Below are positions 1-8,531 of a stretch of DNA of 64,000 nt, one piece after another. The stretch's first letter is position 1; every line of letters begins with the position of its first letter. The notes beneath the pieces were generated by a model. That model was not told the origin of the DNA. It did not search any database and saw nothing but the letters and a program-made list of their open reading frames with translations. The position numbers and the translations under genes are program-made. Source of the stretch: Mycobacterium lehmannii (lineage in GTDB: Bacteria; Actinomycetota; Actinomycetes; Mycobacteriales; Mycobacteriaceae); contig NZ_NKCN01000001.1 in assembly GCF_002245535.1 (NCBI RefSeq), positions 403,791 to 467,790 on the forward strand, written 5' to 3'.

Positions 1-184
1 CCTTGTCCTTGGCGTTCTCCTTGGTCTCGTCGACCTTCTCCTTGGCGCGCGTCTTCACATCCAACTTGGCCTGCAGCGCCTCGACCGTCTCGCCGAGCTC
101 CTGGCGGGTCTGCTCGATGTCGGCCTCGATGTCGTCGACGCCCGCGTCCGGTCCGGGCTCGGGGCGTGGATTCGGTGCGCTCAT
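1..184 (-). CDS. DUF3618 domain protein (3' end beyond window)
   Basis: The first ~61 residues are visible, running off the left edge. They contain an acidic, Pro-rich N-terminus, then a helical segment with DIEADIEQTRQELGETVEAL, typical of the DUF3618 family, and a very Lys/Glu-rich tail (KTRAKEKVDETKENAKDK). The ATG overlaps the stop of the upstream holin-like gene in an ATGA arrangement, so the two are co-transcribed. DUF3618 proteins commonly accompany holin-like membrane proteins in actinobacteria and are presumed to be envelope associated; the function is unknown. The C-terminal part, where a membrane segment is usual, is not visible. Confidence 0.75.
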   Translation of the reverse strand, partial: MSAPNPRPEPGPDAGVDDIEADIEQTRQELGETVEALQAKLDVKTRAKEKVDETKENAKDK

Positions 185-582
185 GACCGGGCGTCCTTCA
201 GTTCTTGGATGTCTGCTTTCACCGTCTCGACGGTCTTCGGCGCCGCCGGTGTGACCTCCCGAGCCTGGCCGCGTCCCACCAGAGCCGCGATGCCCGCGAT
301 CACGAACAGCACTGCCGCGACGATCAGCGCCGCGGCCCAAACCGGCAACACGAGAGACAACGCCGCCACCCCCGCCGCGATCAACGTCGCCCCGCCGAAA
401 AAGGCCAGCAGGCCCGCCACGCTGAACAAGCCCGCGCCGATCCCGGCATGCCGGGCCGATTCCTGAAATTCCTTCTGCGCCAACCGCATTTCGTCACGGA
501 TCAACCGCGATGTCTGCGTCGACAACTGGCTCATCAACTCGCCGACCGACGCGTCGGCGCCAGGTCTGGATTCCACCGTCAT
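181..582 (-). CDS. Phage-holin-like (holin superfamily III) membrane protein
   Basis: This 133-residue protein has an N-terminal amphipathic region (residues ~12-42, with ELMSQLSTQTSRLIRDEM), two adjacent membrane segments (~47-70 and ~75-103) rich in Ala, Gly, Val and Leu, and a short charged cytoplasmic tail. This is the layout of the chromosomal holin-like family found in most mycobacteria; it is not evidence of a prophage. The ATG at 582 is chosen because it is preceded by an AGAGGT-like ribosome site and starts the conserved ELMSQL region; a longer frame upstream is Cys/His/Arg-rich and looks non-coding. It overlaps the DUF3618 gene by 4 nt. The role is unknown, probably envelope related. 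Confidence 0.75.
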   Translation of the reverse strand: MTVESRPGADASVGELMSQLSTQTSRLIRDEMRLAQKEFQESARHAGIGAGLFSVAGLLAFFGGATLIAAGVAALSLVLPVWAAALIVAAVLFVIAGIAALVGRGQAREVTPAAPKTVETVKADIQELKDARS

Positions 583-584
583 CA

Positions 585-935
585 CATACCAACCTCTGAC
601 TTGTCTTGACGTGTCGCGACAGTGATGCCCGTGGTCAACACGCCCGAAACACCGATGCCCCTTTGAATGCATTCGCTGACCGTTATCTGAGCGACGACGG
701 GAGGCGCGGCAGAACCGCAGGTGAGACCGGAGATCGAGGCCGCGGCCGATCTCAAATGCGGCTCTACCATGCCGAAGCGGTCACCATTTGGAAACGGCGC
801 GGTGCGGCGTGGCGCGTCCTTGACAACCGCCTGCTGATATTAACGCGGTCGTATGGACGCGACCTCGGTACGGCATGCAAGGTGTGCTGCCTCGGTTGAA
901 CGAAAGTGTGAGCGTGAGTGGAGGGATCAACGTCG
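585..935. other. Intergenic region, 350 nt, divergent promoters expected
   Basis: This gap separates the holin-like gene (minus) from the proline-rich secreted protein gene (plus). Short open frames on both strands have Arg/Cys-rich translations and no plausible ribosome site, so I read no gene here. A TTGACA hexamer at 820-825 could be a -35 element for the plus-strand gene, but I cannot pair it convincingly with a -10. Nothing else stands out. Confidence 0.4.
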
Positions 936-1424
936 ATGACGACCTTTAGAGGAGTCAACATCGCGGCAGCTGTGGGGGCTGGACTCATAGGTGCGGCCAT
1001 TGGGGTGGCCCCCGCACTGAGCCCGACTGCCTTGGCCGGGGGATATGAATGTGTCCCATCGAAGGGCGGCGCACCTGCCGGCGCACCCGGGGCGCCCGTA
1101 TGTGCTCCGCTGACAGATATGGCCGGCGTGCCGATGGCACTTCCCGGCCCGCCTCCTATCGCGCCGCCTTTGGTGCCTCCCGTCGTGCCTCCGCCCCTGG
1201 TGCCGCCTCTGGTACCGCCGCCGCTGGTGCCACCGCTTGTGCCCCCGCCACTGGTTCCGCCGGTGGCCGGAGCTCCGATCGTGGGCGGCGCTCCCGCAGT
1301 GGTCGGCGCTCCGCTCACGGAGATGGGTGGACTGGCCGGAAAGGGCAAGGGAGACCCATCCCGTCCGCCGGCGCCCGGAGCGCCCGTCCCGGGTCAGCCC
1401 ACTCCGCCAGGGCCGGTGACCTGA
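936..1424 (+). CDS. Secreted proline-rich (Val-Pro-Pro repeat) protein
   Basis: This is a 162-residue exported protein of unknown function. Residues 1-35 look like a signal peptide with a long Ala/Gly/Val core ending near LSPTALAGG. The middle is almost entirely PP[LVI]VPP-type repeats (about residues 70-115), followed by a Gly/Ala/Pro/Val segment and a Pro-rich tail. Two Cys residues (in YECVPS and PVCAPL) flank the pre-repeat region and could form a disulfide. The ATG at 936 is preferred over the in-frame GTG at 918 because GGAGGG (920-925) lies about 10 nt upstream of the ATG. Such repeats suggest an extended, cell-wall-spanning or adhesive role, by inference only. A strong hairpin follows the gene. 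Confidence 0.65.
   Translation: MTTFRGVNIAAAVGAGLIGAAIGVAPALSPTALAGGYECVPSKGGAPAGAPGAPVCAPLTDMAGVPMALPGPPPIAPPLVPPVVPPPLVPPLVPPPLVPPLVPPPLVPPVAGAPIVGGAPAVVGAPLTEMGGLAGKGKGDPSRPPAPGAPVPGQPTPPGPVT
1141..1266 (+). repeat. Degenerate tandem repeat encoding (L/V)(V/I)PP units
   Basis: Within the secreted protein gene the DNA cycles through variants of CCGCCNCTGGTGCC, encoding roughly ten PPLVPP/PPVVPP units. Third-position differences between units indicate an old, selected repeat rather than a fresh expansion. Copy number may vary between strains. Confidence 0.6.
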
Positions 1425-1450
1425 CGACCCACCGAGGATAGTCCCTCCGG

Positions 1451-1489
1451 TTTGGCCCGGCGGCGAGCAAGTCTCGCTGCCGGGCCAAA
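1451..1489. terminator. Strong intrinsic-type hairpin after the proline-rich gene
   Basis: Two 17-nt arms (1451-1467 and 1473-1489) pair with a single mismatch around a CAAGT loop. The stem starts TTTGGCCCGGC and ends GCCGGGCCAAA. It lies 27 nt after the stop of the proline-rich gene and is followed by only a weak T-rich stretch, as is usual for mycobacterial terminators. Confidence 0.75.
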
Positions 1490-1635
1490 TTCATTGGCGG
1501 CCAATAAATCTGACGTGGTTTCCGCCGGTAGACCGCTGTGGCCGAACCGTGACGGAGACTTAATCGAATTGCCTATGCGCTCTTGGTCTTAAAGCGCTCC
1601 GGCTGCCCTACCATTATTGACATCGTTGTAATTTC

Positions 1636-1654
1636 AAGGGAGGCACCAAGATTG
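1636..1654 (+). promoter_or_regulatory. Ribosome site deciding a TTG start
   Basis: AAGGGAGG at 1636-1643 is an excellent Shine-Dalgarno sequence and is followed after 8 nt by TTG (1652-1654). No ATG or GTG lies at a suitable distance, and the encoded N-terminus from this TTG is a textbook signal peptide. Confidence 0.7.
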
Positions 1655-2518
1655 CGTGCTGTACTTCGGTGTGTTCTCGCCGCCGTTGTCGTCGCTACCA
1701 GTGTGGTCGTTGGGCCGGCCGGCGAAGGTGCGGCGGCCGCTAGCCAGGCGGTGAGAAGTGCCATCGCCTCCATATTGCCTGCCGAGGGGCAGGTCGTGGG
1801 GATCGCACATCCCGTGATCGTGACGTTCAAGCACTCCGTCGTCGACAGGGATGCGGCCGAGCGGTTGCTCGACATCACCTCGACGCCCCCGATGACGGGC
1901 ACGTTCGAGTGGCTCGACGCCAAGACCGTCCATTGGGCGCCCGACGAATTCTGGCCCGCCCACAGCACAATTGCGCTGTCTGTCGGCGGCTTCAAGACGA
2001 ACATCGCCACCGGCGCCGCAGTTGTCGGCGTTGCCAATATCGCCGACCACACCTTCACGGTCACGGTCGACGGGGTTCCACCCGACAAACTGCCTTCGCC
2101 GCACCACCGGCCCTTCTTCGGTGAGCCCGGGGTCTTTCCGGCCTCGATGGGAAGGCCCGAATACCCGACGCCGGTGGGGACGTTCCCCGTGTTGGCCAAG
2201 GAACGCGAAGTGAAGATGGATTCGAGCAGCGTCGGCATCCCCGTGACCGCGGACGACGGCTACCTGCTCGACGTGGAATGGGCTGTACGGCTCACCAGAC
2301 GTGGTATCTTCGTGCATTCGGCACCGTGGGCGATCAACTCGCTGGGCCACGAGAACGTCAGCCACGGATGCATCAGCCTCAGTCCTGCAGACGCCGAGTG
2401 GTACTTCGACCACGTCAAGGTCGGAGACCCGGTTCTGGTGCAGGAGAACAACATTGAGGTGCCGCGGCCGCGGGTGGAACCGGCGAATCCTGAGGTTCCC
2501 CGGGTGATCGCACGGTAA
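1652..2518 (+). CDS. L,D-transpeptidase (cell-wall cross-linking), TTG start
   Basis: Predicted periplasmic enzyme of 288 residues that makes 3->3 peptide cross-links in peptidoglycan. Residues 1-31 form a signal peptide, ~45-140 an Ig-like (BIg/IgD) domain, and ~165-265 the YkuD catalytic domain with PTPVGTF, a His at 222 (FVHSAPW) and the active-site SHGC motif (His238, Cys240). The usual SHGC[VI]N is SHGCIS here, so a conserved Asn is Ser. The TTG at 1652 is chosen because AAGGGAGG (1636-1643) sits 8 nt upstream and the signal peptide begins exactly there; a longer frame would add a poor N-terminus. One Ig-like domain resembles the smaller LdtMt1/LdtMt3 class; I cannot say which paralogue. 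Confidence 0.85.
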   Translation: MRAVLRCVLAAVVVATSVVVGPAGEGAAAASQAVRSAIASILPAEGQVVGIAHPVIVTFKHSVVDRDAAERLLDITSTPPMTGTFEWLDAKTVHWAPDEFWPAHSTIALSVGGFKTNIATGAAVVGVANIADHTFTVTVDGVPPDKLPSPHHRPFFGEPGVFPASMGRPEYPTPVGTFPVLAKEREVKMDSSSVGIPVTADDGYLLDVEWAVRLTRRGIFVHSAPWAINSLGHENVSHGCISLSPADAEWYFDHVKVGDPVLVQENNIEVPRPRVEPANPEVPRVIAR

Positions 2519-2531
2519 CGGGACTTCGCGT

Positions 2532-3233
2532 TCAAGGACGCGACTTGTCCACGATCTCCTTGGCGATCTTGAGCAGCGGCACATTGGAGTCCTGCGACAG
2601 CTTGCGGAGCAGATCGAAGGCCTGCACGGCGTCGACGCCGTAGCGTTCCATCATCATGCCCTTGGCCTGTCCGATGGTGTCGCGGCTGGCCAGGGCCTGC
2701 CTGAACTGTTCGTCGCGGCGCGCGGCGTTCCAGGCCACCGACGAATGCGCGGCGAACACCAGTCCCAGGCTCCTGGAGTCCTCGCCGAAGGCGTCGGGTT
2801 CCTCGGAATAGACGTTGAGCGCGCCCATTGTCTCGCCCTCGATGAACAACTGGAACGCCATGATCGAGCGAATTGGCGTCTCCGCCAGGGCATCCCGGCG
2901 ATAGAGCGGGAAACGGTCGTCGGTGTGGAGATCGGCGACATAGACGACCTTCTTGTCCCACGCCGCGGTCAGGCACGGACCCTCCTGGTGGCGCTGCTGA
3001 ATCTTGTCCAACAGCATCGGGTACATGTGCGTGGCCGCAGGCGTCTCGACGCTCTTGGGCTTGCGGGTGATCGTGATACCGGCGTACCGGGCCCCGGGGA
3101 TCTCGACGGCCGCATGTTCGGCCAACTCTGCGATCACGGTGTCTGCATCGGGTCGGCTGTAGAGCCCGCGCACCAGTTCGGCGATGCGCAGGTGCGCATC
3201 TTCGCGTTCGTCGGGTCTGTTCGCCATCACCAT
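2532..3233 (-). CDS. GAF-ANTAR domain RNA-binding regulator
   Basis: This 233-residue protein has an N-terminal GAF sensor domain (residues ~15-160) and a C-terminal ANTAR domain (~170-230), recognisable from the spacing in ASRDTIGQAKGMMMERYG and the following helices with AFDLLRKLSQDSN. ANTAR domains bind tandem hexaloop hairpins in RNA and act as antiterminators; the GAF domain is likely to bind a small ligand or sense redox state, which cannot be read from sequence. The ATG at 3233 has AAGGA 6 nt upstream; another ATG at 3227 is in frame. It is convergent with the L,D-transpeptidase, 13 nt apart. No cognate histidine kinase is adjacent. Confidence 0.85.
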   Translation of the reverse strand: MVMANRPDEREDAHLRIAELVRGLYSRPDADTVIAELAEHAAVEIPGARYAGITITRKPKSVETPAATHMYPMLLDKIQQRHQEGPCLTAAWDKKVVYVADLHTDDRFPLYRRDALAETPIRSIMAFQLFIEGETMGALNVYSEEPDAFGEDSRSLGLVFAAHSSVAWNAARRDEQFRQALASRDTIGQAKGMMMERYGVDAVQAFDLLRKLSQDSNVPLLKIAKEIVDKSRP

Positions 3234-3357
3234 TCGGAGTCCTTCACCGTCGTCCAGATTACGCGGGCAAGTTCAAGATCGACCTGCCGACAGCTCGTAA
3301 TTATCGGTGACGAAAGCCGCCGCCAGTGCATTTTCATCGGCACCGCGGATCCGCGCG

Positions 3358-3855
3358 CTACAGCGCCCTGAGATACCGGTCGGTGACCACGCGCTGGACC
3401 AGCGACGTCACGGGCGACCCGAGGCGACTCCACCAGGTCGCATGCCGGGAGAACGCCGTCACCACGGCCGAGACTTCGTCGGAAGCCGGGTCGTAGCGGA
3501 CCAGGAACAGCTCTTCGCCCGACTCCGCGTGACCGGGCAAGGTGCCGTAAGCGAATCCGCGGGCGTGGCGGTCGTCGACCACGTAGACGACGCGACACGG
3601 GGCCGCGACCGGGCCGAGGTGCACGAGGACCTCCGAGCCGACCTCGGCGACCTCCGTCGTCGCCTCGACTCGCACCCCTGCGCCGCGCAGCATGCCCCAG
3701 CGCATGCCGGCCGCCGCGGCTTCGTCGAAGCGGTCGCGGCCGTGGCCGATGACCGCCGTCTTGTGCACGTGGTGGTAACCGGGCGGCAGTGTGCCGGCAG
3801 TGGCACCCACCTCGGGATACGTCAGCGGGAGCGCGGCGAGATCGCTGAGCCTCAC
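3358..3855 (-). CDS. DUF1990 family protein
   Basis: A 165-residue protein with the DUF1990 signature: a Tyr-Pro-Glu-Val-Gly-Ala-Thr stretch near the N-terminus (LTYPEVGAT), [16 protein letters not shown], and a C-terminal part with [12 protein letters not shown] and [17 protein letters not shown] residues. Family function is unknown; it is soluble and related folds suggest a START/SRPBCC-like cavity. The GTG at 3855 is chosen: it begins just before the conserved region and has an AAGG element upstream; a longer frame would run into the divergent aldo/keto reductase promoter. The two genes diverge with 38 nt between starts. Confidence 0.7.
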   Translation of the reverse strand: MRLSDLAALPLTYPEVGATAGTLPPGYHHVHKTAVIGHGRDRFDEAAAAGMRWGMLRGAGVRVEATTEVAEVGSEVLVHLGPVAAPCRVVYVVDDRHARGFAYGTLPGHAESGEELFLVRYDPASDEVSAVVTAFSRHATWWSRLGSPVTSLVQRVVTDRYLRAL

Positions 3856-3880
3856 CCGCGCTACCTTGCCATCGTCGGCG

Positions 3881-3896
3881 TACGGTCGGTGACATG
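3881..3896 (+). promoter_or_regulatory. Leaderless promoter of the aldo/keto reductase gene
   Basis: TACGGT (3881-3886) fits the mycobacterial TANNNT -10 element. Seven bases separate it from the ATG at 3894, so transcription would start at the start codon. No Shine-Dalgarno sequence is present, in agreement. Confidence 0.55.
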
Positions 3897-4760
3897 ACCA
3901 CTCCCGTCGCACAGGCGTCCGGCACTTTCACCATCGGCGACCTGACGGTCAACCGTCTCGGCTTCGGCGCGATGCGGCTGACCGGCAAGGGAGTCTGGGG
4001 TCCTCCCCAGGACCGCGACGAGTGTCTGCGGGTCCTGCGACGCGCCGTCGACCTCGGGGTCAACTTCATCGACACCGCCAACTCGTACGGCCCCTACGTC
4101 TCCGAGGAGCTGATCCGCGAGGCGCTGCATCCCTACGACGGTGTCGTCGTCGCGACCAAGGCCGGGCTGCTGCGCACCGGGCCAGACGTGTGGCCGGTGC
4201 TCGGCTACCCGGAGTACCTGCGCCAGGAGTGCGAGATGAGCCTGCGCCGCCTCGGCGTCGAGACCATCGACCTGTTCCAGCTGCACCGCATCGACACCAA
4301 GTTCCCCGCCGAGGACCAGGTCGGCGAACTGCTTAGGCTGCAGCAGGAGGGCAAGATCCGCCATATCGGCCTGTCCGAGGTCACCGTCGACCAGCTCGAG
4401 GCCGCGCAGACGGTGGCCCCGATCGTCACCGTGCAGAACATGTACAACCTCAGCGTGCGCTCCGCCGAACCGGTGCTCGATGCGTGCGAACCCCGCGACA
4501 TCGGGTTCATCCCGTGGTTTCCGCTGGCCGCCGGGCCGTTGGCCGCGCCCGACGGGCCACTGCAGCGCATCGCCGCCGATCATCACGCCACGGCCTCGCA
4601 GTTGGCGCTGGCGTGGCTGCTCAAACGCTCGCCGGTGATGCTGCCGATCCCCGGCACCTCCAAGGTGCCCCATCTGGAGGAGAACGTCGCCGCCGCCGAG
4701 ATCGAGTTGTCCGACGACGAGTTCGAGACATTGAGCAAAGCCGGAGCCGCCGGCGACTGA
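3894..4760 (+). CDS. Aldo/keto reductase
   Basis: A 288-residue NADPH-dependent oxidoreductase of the AKR (TIM barrel) superfamily that reduces aldehydes or ketones. The catalytic tetrad is visible: Asp60 (NFIDTAN), Tyr65 (SYGPY), Lys89 (VATKAG) and His131 (QLHRID). The C-terminal [14 protein letters not shown] motif is the cofactor-binding loop. Length is normal. It has its own leaderless promoter, diverges from the DUF1990 gene, and is followed by a thioesterase gene with its own -10. The physiological substrate cannot be told; the enzyme resembles the YajO/Tas-like group of general AKRs. Confidence 0.85.
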   Translation: MTTPVAQASGTFTIGDLTVNRLGFGAMRLTGKGVWGPPQDRDECLRVLRRAVDLGVNFIDTANSYGPYVSEELIREALHPYDGVVVATKAGLLRTGPDVWPVLGYPEYLRQECEMSLRRLGVETIDLFQLHRIDTKFPAEDQVGELLRLQQEGKIRHIGLSEVTVDQLEAAQTVAPIVTVQNMYNLSVRSAEPVLDACEPRDIGFIPWFPLAAGPLAAPDGPLQRIAADHHATASQLALAWLLKRSPVMLPIPGTSKVPHLEENVAAAEIELSDDEFETLSKAGAAGD

Positions 4761-4769
4761 GCGAGGCAA

Positions 4770-4784
4770 TACGGTGGACGGGTG
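4770..4784 (+). promoter_or_regulatory. Leaderless promoter of the thioesterase gene
   Basis: TACGGT (4770-4775) is followed after six bases by GTG (4782). The same -10 hexamer and near-identical spacing precede the aldo/keto reductase gene, and no ribosome site is present in either. Confidence 0.55.
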
Positions 4785-5399
4785 AGCTCTGAGCGGCCGC
4801 CCGGTGGTGGCTTCAACCCGCCGGTGGCCACCGATAGCGGTGGACCCGACTACGGGCGTTTCATCGAAGCGGTCCGCACGTTGCAGGATCATGCCCGCGC
4901 AGCCGATGCCCCCGACGATGTGATCAGCGAAGCCGCCGACCAGATCGAGAAGGTCTCGCAGCTGCTCGCCCCCTACTACGCCGACGAATGGTCTTCGCCC
5001 TCTGGCCGACGGCTGGACCTGCCCAACCGCGGCAACGTGTTGTCGATCCCGCTCGACGTGCACGTCATCGACGATCAGCGCATCGAAGGCACCGCCGAGT
5101 TCCGCCGCTTCCACCTCGGCCGCAACGGTGCGGCGCACGGTGGCAGCGTCGCGCAGCTGTTCGACGCACTGCTGGGTTTCACCGCGTTCAAGCTCAGCGG
5201 CAGTCGGGCCCAGCGCACGGCATTCCTGCACGTCGACTACCGGCACATCGCGCACGTCGAGAAGCAGTTCCAGGTGCAGGCGGGGATCGACCGGATCGAG
5301 GGCCGCAAGATCTTCGTCTCGGGGCGATTGCTCGACGGCGACACCGTGCTGGCCGAGGCACAGGCGTTGTTCGTCAAACTCAAACCGGGTCAGCCGTGA
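4782..5399 (+). CDS. PaaI-type hotdog-fold acyl-CoA thioesterase
   Basis: A 205-residue protein with an N-terminal helical extension (~1-70) and a C-terminal 4HBT hotdog domain (~85-200). The HLGRNGAAHGGSVAQLFDALLG segment (~111-132) is the active-site helix region of the PaaI family, with the HGG turn. It should hydrolyse an acyl-CoA thioester in the cytoplasm; the substrate is not predictable. The GTG is set by a leaderless -10. The stop overlaps the GTG of the next gene (GTGA), so the membrane protein downstream is co-expressed. Confidence 0.8.
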   Translation: MSSERPPGGGFNPPVATDSGGPDYGRFIEAVRTLQDHARAADAPDDVISEAADQIEKVSQLLAPYYADEWSSPSGRRLDLPNRGNVLSIPLDVHVIDDQRIEGTAEFRRFHLGRNGAAHGGSVAQLFDALLGFTAFKLSGSRAQRTAFLHVDYRHIAHVEKQFQVQAGIDRIEGRKIFVSGRLLDGDTVLAEAQALFVKLKPGQP

Positions 5400-5815
5400 A
5401 CGCCGCAGACGTGAAGCGGCGCCTCGGGCGGTGGCGCGACCGGGTCCGGGATCGACGCTCGATCAACTTCGCGTACCGCATCGGGGTGGGCGTCGTCGGT
5501 GCCGTGGTCCTGGGGCTGGGCATCCTGGCCATCCCGTACCCGGGCCCGGGTTGGGCAATCGTGTTCGTCGGCCTCGGCATCTTGGCCACCGAGTTCGAGT
5601 GGGCGCGACGGCTGCTGGGCTACGCCAAGGAGCGCTACGACAAGGCGATGGACTGGTTTCATCGTCAACACAGCATCGTGCAGATCCTCGGTGGGGTGTT
5701 CACCGCGCTGGTGGTGTTCGCCACGCTGTGGCTGTTGGGCGCGGTCCAGTTCTTCGGCGACCTCGTCGGGCTGGAGCACAAGCTGCTTCAGAGCCCTCTG
5801 GGCATCGGGTCCTGA
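5396..5815 (+). CDS. PGPGW-motif membrane protein (TIGR02611-like)
   Basis: This 139-residue membrane protein begins with an Arg-rich cytoplasmic segment and has hydrophobic segments at about 28-47, 51-68 and 95-120. PYPGPGW (48-53) between the first two is the hallmark of the family. An amphipathic stretch (WARRLLGYAKERYDKAMDWFHR) lies between the second and third segments. Function is unknown. The GTG start overlaps the thioesterase stop by 4 nt, indicating translational coupling. Confidence 0.75.
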   Translation: MNAADVKRRLGRWRDRVRDRRSINFAYRIGVGVVGAVVLGLGILAIPYPGPGWAIVFVGLGILATEFEWARRLLGYAKERYDKAMDWFHRQHSIVQILGGVFTALVVFATLWLLGAVQFFGDLVGLEHKLLQSPLGIGS

Positions 5816-5892
5816 CGGGGCCGATCGCAGGTGGGCACCGATAGCATGGTCGCGTCCTCGAGTCTGTTGACAATGAAACTGGAGAGTCACCG

Positions 5893-7947
5893 ATGAGCGC
5901 CGCCACCAACCGCACCCCAGCAGCCCTGATCCGGGTCGCTGCCGGGACGACTGCGGGGGAGGCGGTGCGCGGGGCGGGCCTGCCGAGCCGGGGCGCATCC
6001 GACGCGATCGTCGTCGTCCGCGACGCCGAGGGCCGGCTGCGCGACCTGTCGTGGGCGCCCGACACCGACGTCGAGGTGACTCCCGTGGCCGCCGACACCG
6101 ACGACGGACGCAGCGTGCTCCGGCACTCCACCGCGCACGTGCTCGCACAGGCCGTGCAGGACCTCTTCCCGCAGGCCAAGCTCGGCATCGGTCCGCCGAT
6201 CGCAGACGGGTTCTACTACGACTTCGACGTCGAGCGCGCGTTCACGCCCGAAGACCTCGCTGCGCTGGAGAAGCGCATGCGCCAGATCGTCAAGGAAGGC
6301 CAGCTGTTCTCCCGGCGCGTCTACGAGTCGAAAGACCAAGCGCGCGAAGAACTCGCCAACGAGCCCTACAAGCTCGAGCTGGTGGACGACAAGTCCGGCG
6401 ACCCCGACGTGATGGAGGTCGGAGGCGACGAGCTGACCGCCTACGACAACCTCAATCCCCGTACCCGCGATCGTGTTTGGGGCGATCTGTGCCGCGGTCC
6501 GCATATCCCGACGACGAAGTACATCCCGGCGTTCAAGCTCACCCGCAGCTCGGCGGCCTACTGGCGCGGTAACCAGAACAACGCCAGCCTGCAACGGATC
6601 TACGGCACCGCCTGGGAGTCGCAAGAAGCGCTCGACAAGCACCTCGAGCTCATCGAGGAGGCGCAACGCCGCGACCATCGCAAGCTCGGCGCCGAGCTCG
6701 ACCTGTTCAGCTTCCCCGACGAAATCGGTTCGGGGCTGGCGGTTTTCCACCCCAAGGGTGGGATCATCCGGCGCGAGCTCGAGGACTACTCGCGGCGCAA
6801 GCACATCGAGGCCGGCTACCAGTTCGTCAACACCCCGCACATCACCAAGGCCGAGCTGTTCAAGATCTCCGGACACCTCGATTGGTATGCCGACGGCATG
6901 TTCCCGCCGATGCACCTCGACGCGGAACTCGACCCGGACGGCACGGTGCGCAAGCCCGGCCAGGACTACTACCTCAAGCCGATGAACTGCCCCATGCACT
7001 GCCTGATCTTCCGGTCGCGTGGGCGTTCGTACCGCGAACTTCCGTTGCGGCTCTTCGAATTCGGCACCGTGTACCGCTACGAGCTCTCCGGCGTCATACA
7101 CGGGTTGACGCGGGTGCGCGGGCTGACGATGGACGACTCGCACATCTACTGCACCCGCGAACAGATGCGCGACGAGCTGACCTCGCTGCTGCGCTTCATC
7201 CTCGACCTACTCGCCGACTACGGCCTGACCGACTTCTATCTCGAGCTGTCGACGAAGGACCCCGAGAAGTTCGTCGGCTCCGACGAACTGTGGGAGGAGG
7301 CCACCAACGTGCTGGCCGAAGTCGGCGCCGCCTCGGGGCTCGACCTCGTGCCCGATCCCGGCGGCGCGGCCTTCTACGGTCCGAAGATCTCGGTGCAGGT
7401 CAAAGACGCGCTCGGCCGCAGCTGGCAGATGTCGACCATTCAGCTGGACTTCAACTTCCCGGAGCGCTTCGAGCTGGAGTACACCGCCGCAGACGGATCG
7501 CGACAGCGGCCCGTGATGATCCACCGCGCGCTGTTCGGCTCGATCGAGCGGTTCTTCGGCATCCTCACCGAGCACTACGCAGGAGCCTTCCCGGCCTGGC
7601 TGGCGCCCGTGCAGGTGGTTGGCATCCCCGTCGCCGACGACCACGTTCCCTACCTGAACGGCCTTGCGACGCAACTGAAGATGAAAGGTGTCCGGGCTGA
7701 GGTGGACGCCAGCGACGACCGGATGGCCAAGAAGATCGTCAACCACACCAACCAGAAGGTGCCGTTCATGTTGGTGGCGGGGGACCGCGACGTCGAAGCC
7801 GACGCCGTCAGCTTCCGCTTCGGTGACCGCACCCAGATCAACGGCGTACCGCGCGACAAGGCCGTCGCCGCGATCACCGACTGGATCGCCAGCCGTCGAA
7901 ACGCCGCTCCCACAGCCGAACTGCTCGAGGCGGGTACAGCCAAGTGA
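5893..7947 (+). CDS. thrS: Threonyl-tRNA synthetase
   Basis: A 684-residue class II aminoacyl-tRNA synthetase that charges tRNA-Thr. Order: N-terminal TGS domain (~1-65), editing domain (starting [11 protein letters not shown], ~75-240), class II catalytic core with the zinc-ligand region MNCPMHC and motif 2 [21 protein letters not shown] shortened as RYELSG...RVRG, motif 3 with [14 protein letters not shown], and an anticodon-binding domain (~590-670). Length matches actinobacterial ThrRS. The ATG has GGAG about 10 nt upstream; a TAGCAT hexamer near 5841 may be the -10, giving a ~40-nt leader with no obvious T-box. The stop overlaps the HIT gene start (ATGAGC context), opening a tight operon. 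Confidence 0.95.
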   Translation: MSAATNRTPAALIRVAAGTTAGEAVRGAGLPSRGASDAIVVVRDAEGRLRDLSWAPDTDVEVTPVAADTDDGRSVLRHSTAHVLAQAVQDLFPQAKLGIGPPIADGFYYDFDVERAFTPEDLAALEKRMRQIVKEGQLFSRRVYESKDQAREELANEPYKLELVDDKSGDPDVMEVGGDELTAYDNLNPRTRDRVWGDLCRGPHIPTTKYIPAFKLTRSSAAYWRGNQNNASLQRIYGTAWESQEALDKHLELIEEAQRRDHRKLGAELDLFSFPDEIGSGLAVFHPKGGIIRRELEDYSRRKHIEAGYQFVNTPHITKAELFKISGHLDWYADGMFPPMHLDAELDPDGTVRKPGQDYYLKPMNCPMHCLIFRSRGRSYRELPLRLFEFGTVYRYELSGVIHGLTRVRGLTMDDSHIYCTREQMRDELTSLLRFILDLLADYGLTDFYLELSTKDPEKFVGSDELWEEATNVLAEVGAASGLDLVPDPGGAAFYGPKISVQVKDALGRSWQMSTIQLDFNFPERFELEYTAADGSRQRPVMIHRALFGSIERFFGILTEHYAGAFPAWLAPVQVVGIPVADDHVPYLNGLATQLKMKGVRAEVDASDDRMAKKIVNHTNQKVPFMLVAGDRDVEADAVSFRFGDRTQINGVPRDKAVAAITDWIASRRNAAPTAELLEAGTAK

Positions 7948-8531
7948 GCGCCGAAGAGCAAGCCGACAGCGGCATCGACGAGCACACGGTGGTCGACCGC
8001 GGCGCCGGCGACCCCGACCATCTGCAGCGGCTCTGGACGCCGCACCGGATGAGCTACATCGCCGAAGCGCCCATGAAGGGCGGGTCGGCGGGTTCGGGCA
8101 AGTCCCGCCAGCCGTTCACCGACATCCCCACGATGCCCGACGAGGAGGGACTGGTCGTCGCGCGCGGCGAGTCCGTCTACATCGTGCTCAACCTCTACCC
8201 GTACAACCCGGGGCACTCGATGGTGGTGCCCTATCGAAGGGTGTCGGAGTTGGAGGACCTCAATCCCGACGAGAGCTTCGAGCTGATCTCGTTCACGCAG
8301 AAGCTGATTCGCGTGATCAAGTCGGTCTCTCACCCGCACGGTTTCAATGTCGGGCTCAACCTGGGTCAGTCCGCTGGCGGCTCGCTGGCCGATCATCTGC
8401 ACATGCACGTGGTGCCGCGTTGGAGCGGCGACGCGAACTTCATCACGATCATCGGCGGCTCGAAAGCGGTGCCGCAGTTGCTGCGTGAGACCCGTGAACT
8501 GCTGGCCACCGAATGGGCGAGACAGCAGTGA
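7944..8531 (+). CDS. HIT-family Ap4A phosphorylase-like protein
   Basis: A 195-residue histidine-triad protein with [10 protein letters not shown] at 151-160, the nucleotide-binding and catalytic triad, preceded by [13 protein letters not shown]. Length and sequence match the mycobacterial diadenosine tetraphosphate phosphorylase (Rv2613c in M. tuberculosis, from memory), which phosphorolyses Ap4A to ADP and ATP. It overlaps thrS by 4 nt; synthetases generate Ap4A as a side product, so the pairing is functionally sensible. Its stop overlaps the pgsA1 GTG. Confidence 0.85.
   Translation: MSAEEQADSGIDEHTVVDRGAGDPDHLQRLWTPHRMSYIAEAPMKGGSAGSGKSRQPFTDIPTMPDEEGLVVARGESVYIVLNLYPYNPGHSMVVPYRRVSELEDLNPDESFELISFTQKLIRVIKSVSHPHGFNVGLNLGQSAGGSLADHLHMHVVPRWSGDANFITIIGGSKAVPQLLRETRELLATEWARQQ

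Noticed and set aside
181..582. Holin-like protein as evidence of a prophage
   Set aside because: No other phage gene is nearby; this family is chromosomal in mycobacteria.
205..609. Long plus-strand frame opposite the holin-like gene
   Set aside because: Translation is Arg/Gln/His-rich with no ribosome site; it is the shadow of the high-GC gene on the other strand.
820..850. TTGACA promoter for the proline-rich gene
   Set aside because: The hexamer is perfect but no acceptable -10 lies 16-19 nt downstream.
5816..5892. T-box or other riboswitch before thrS
   Set aside because: The leader is only about 40-75 nt and shows no specifier-loop or antiterminator structure.
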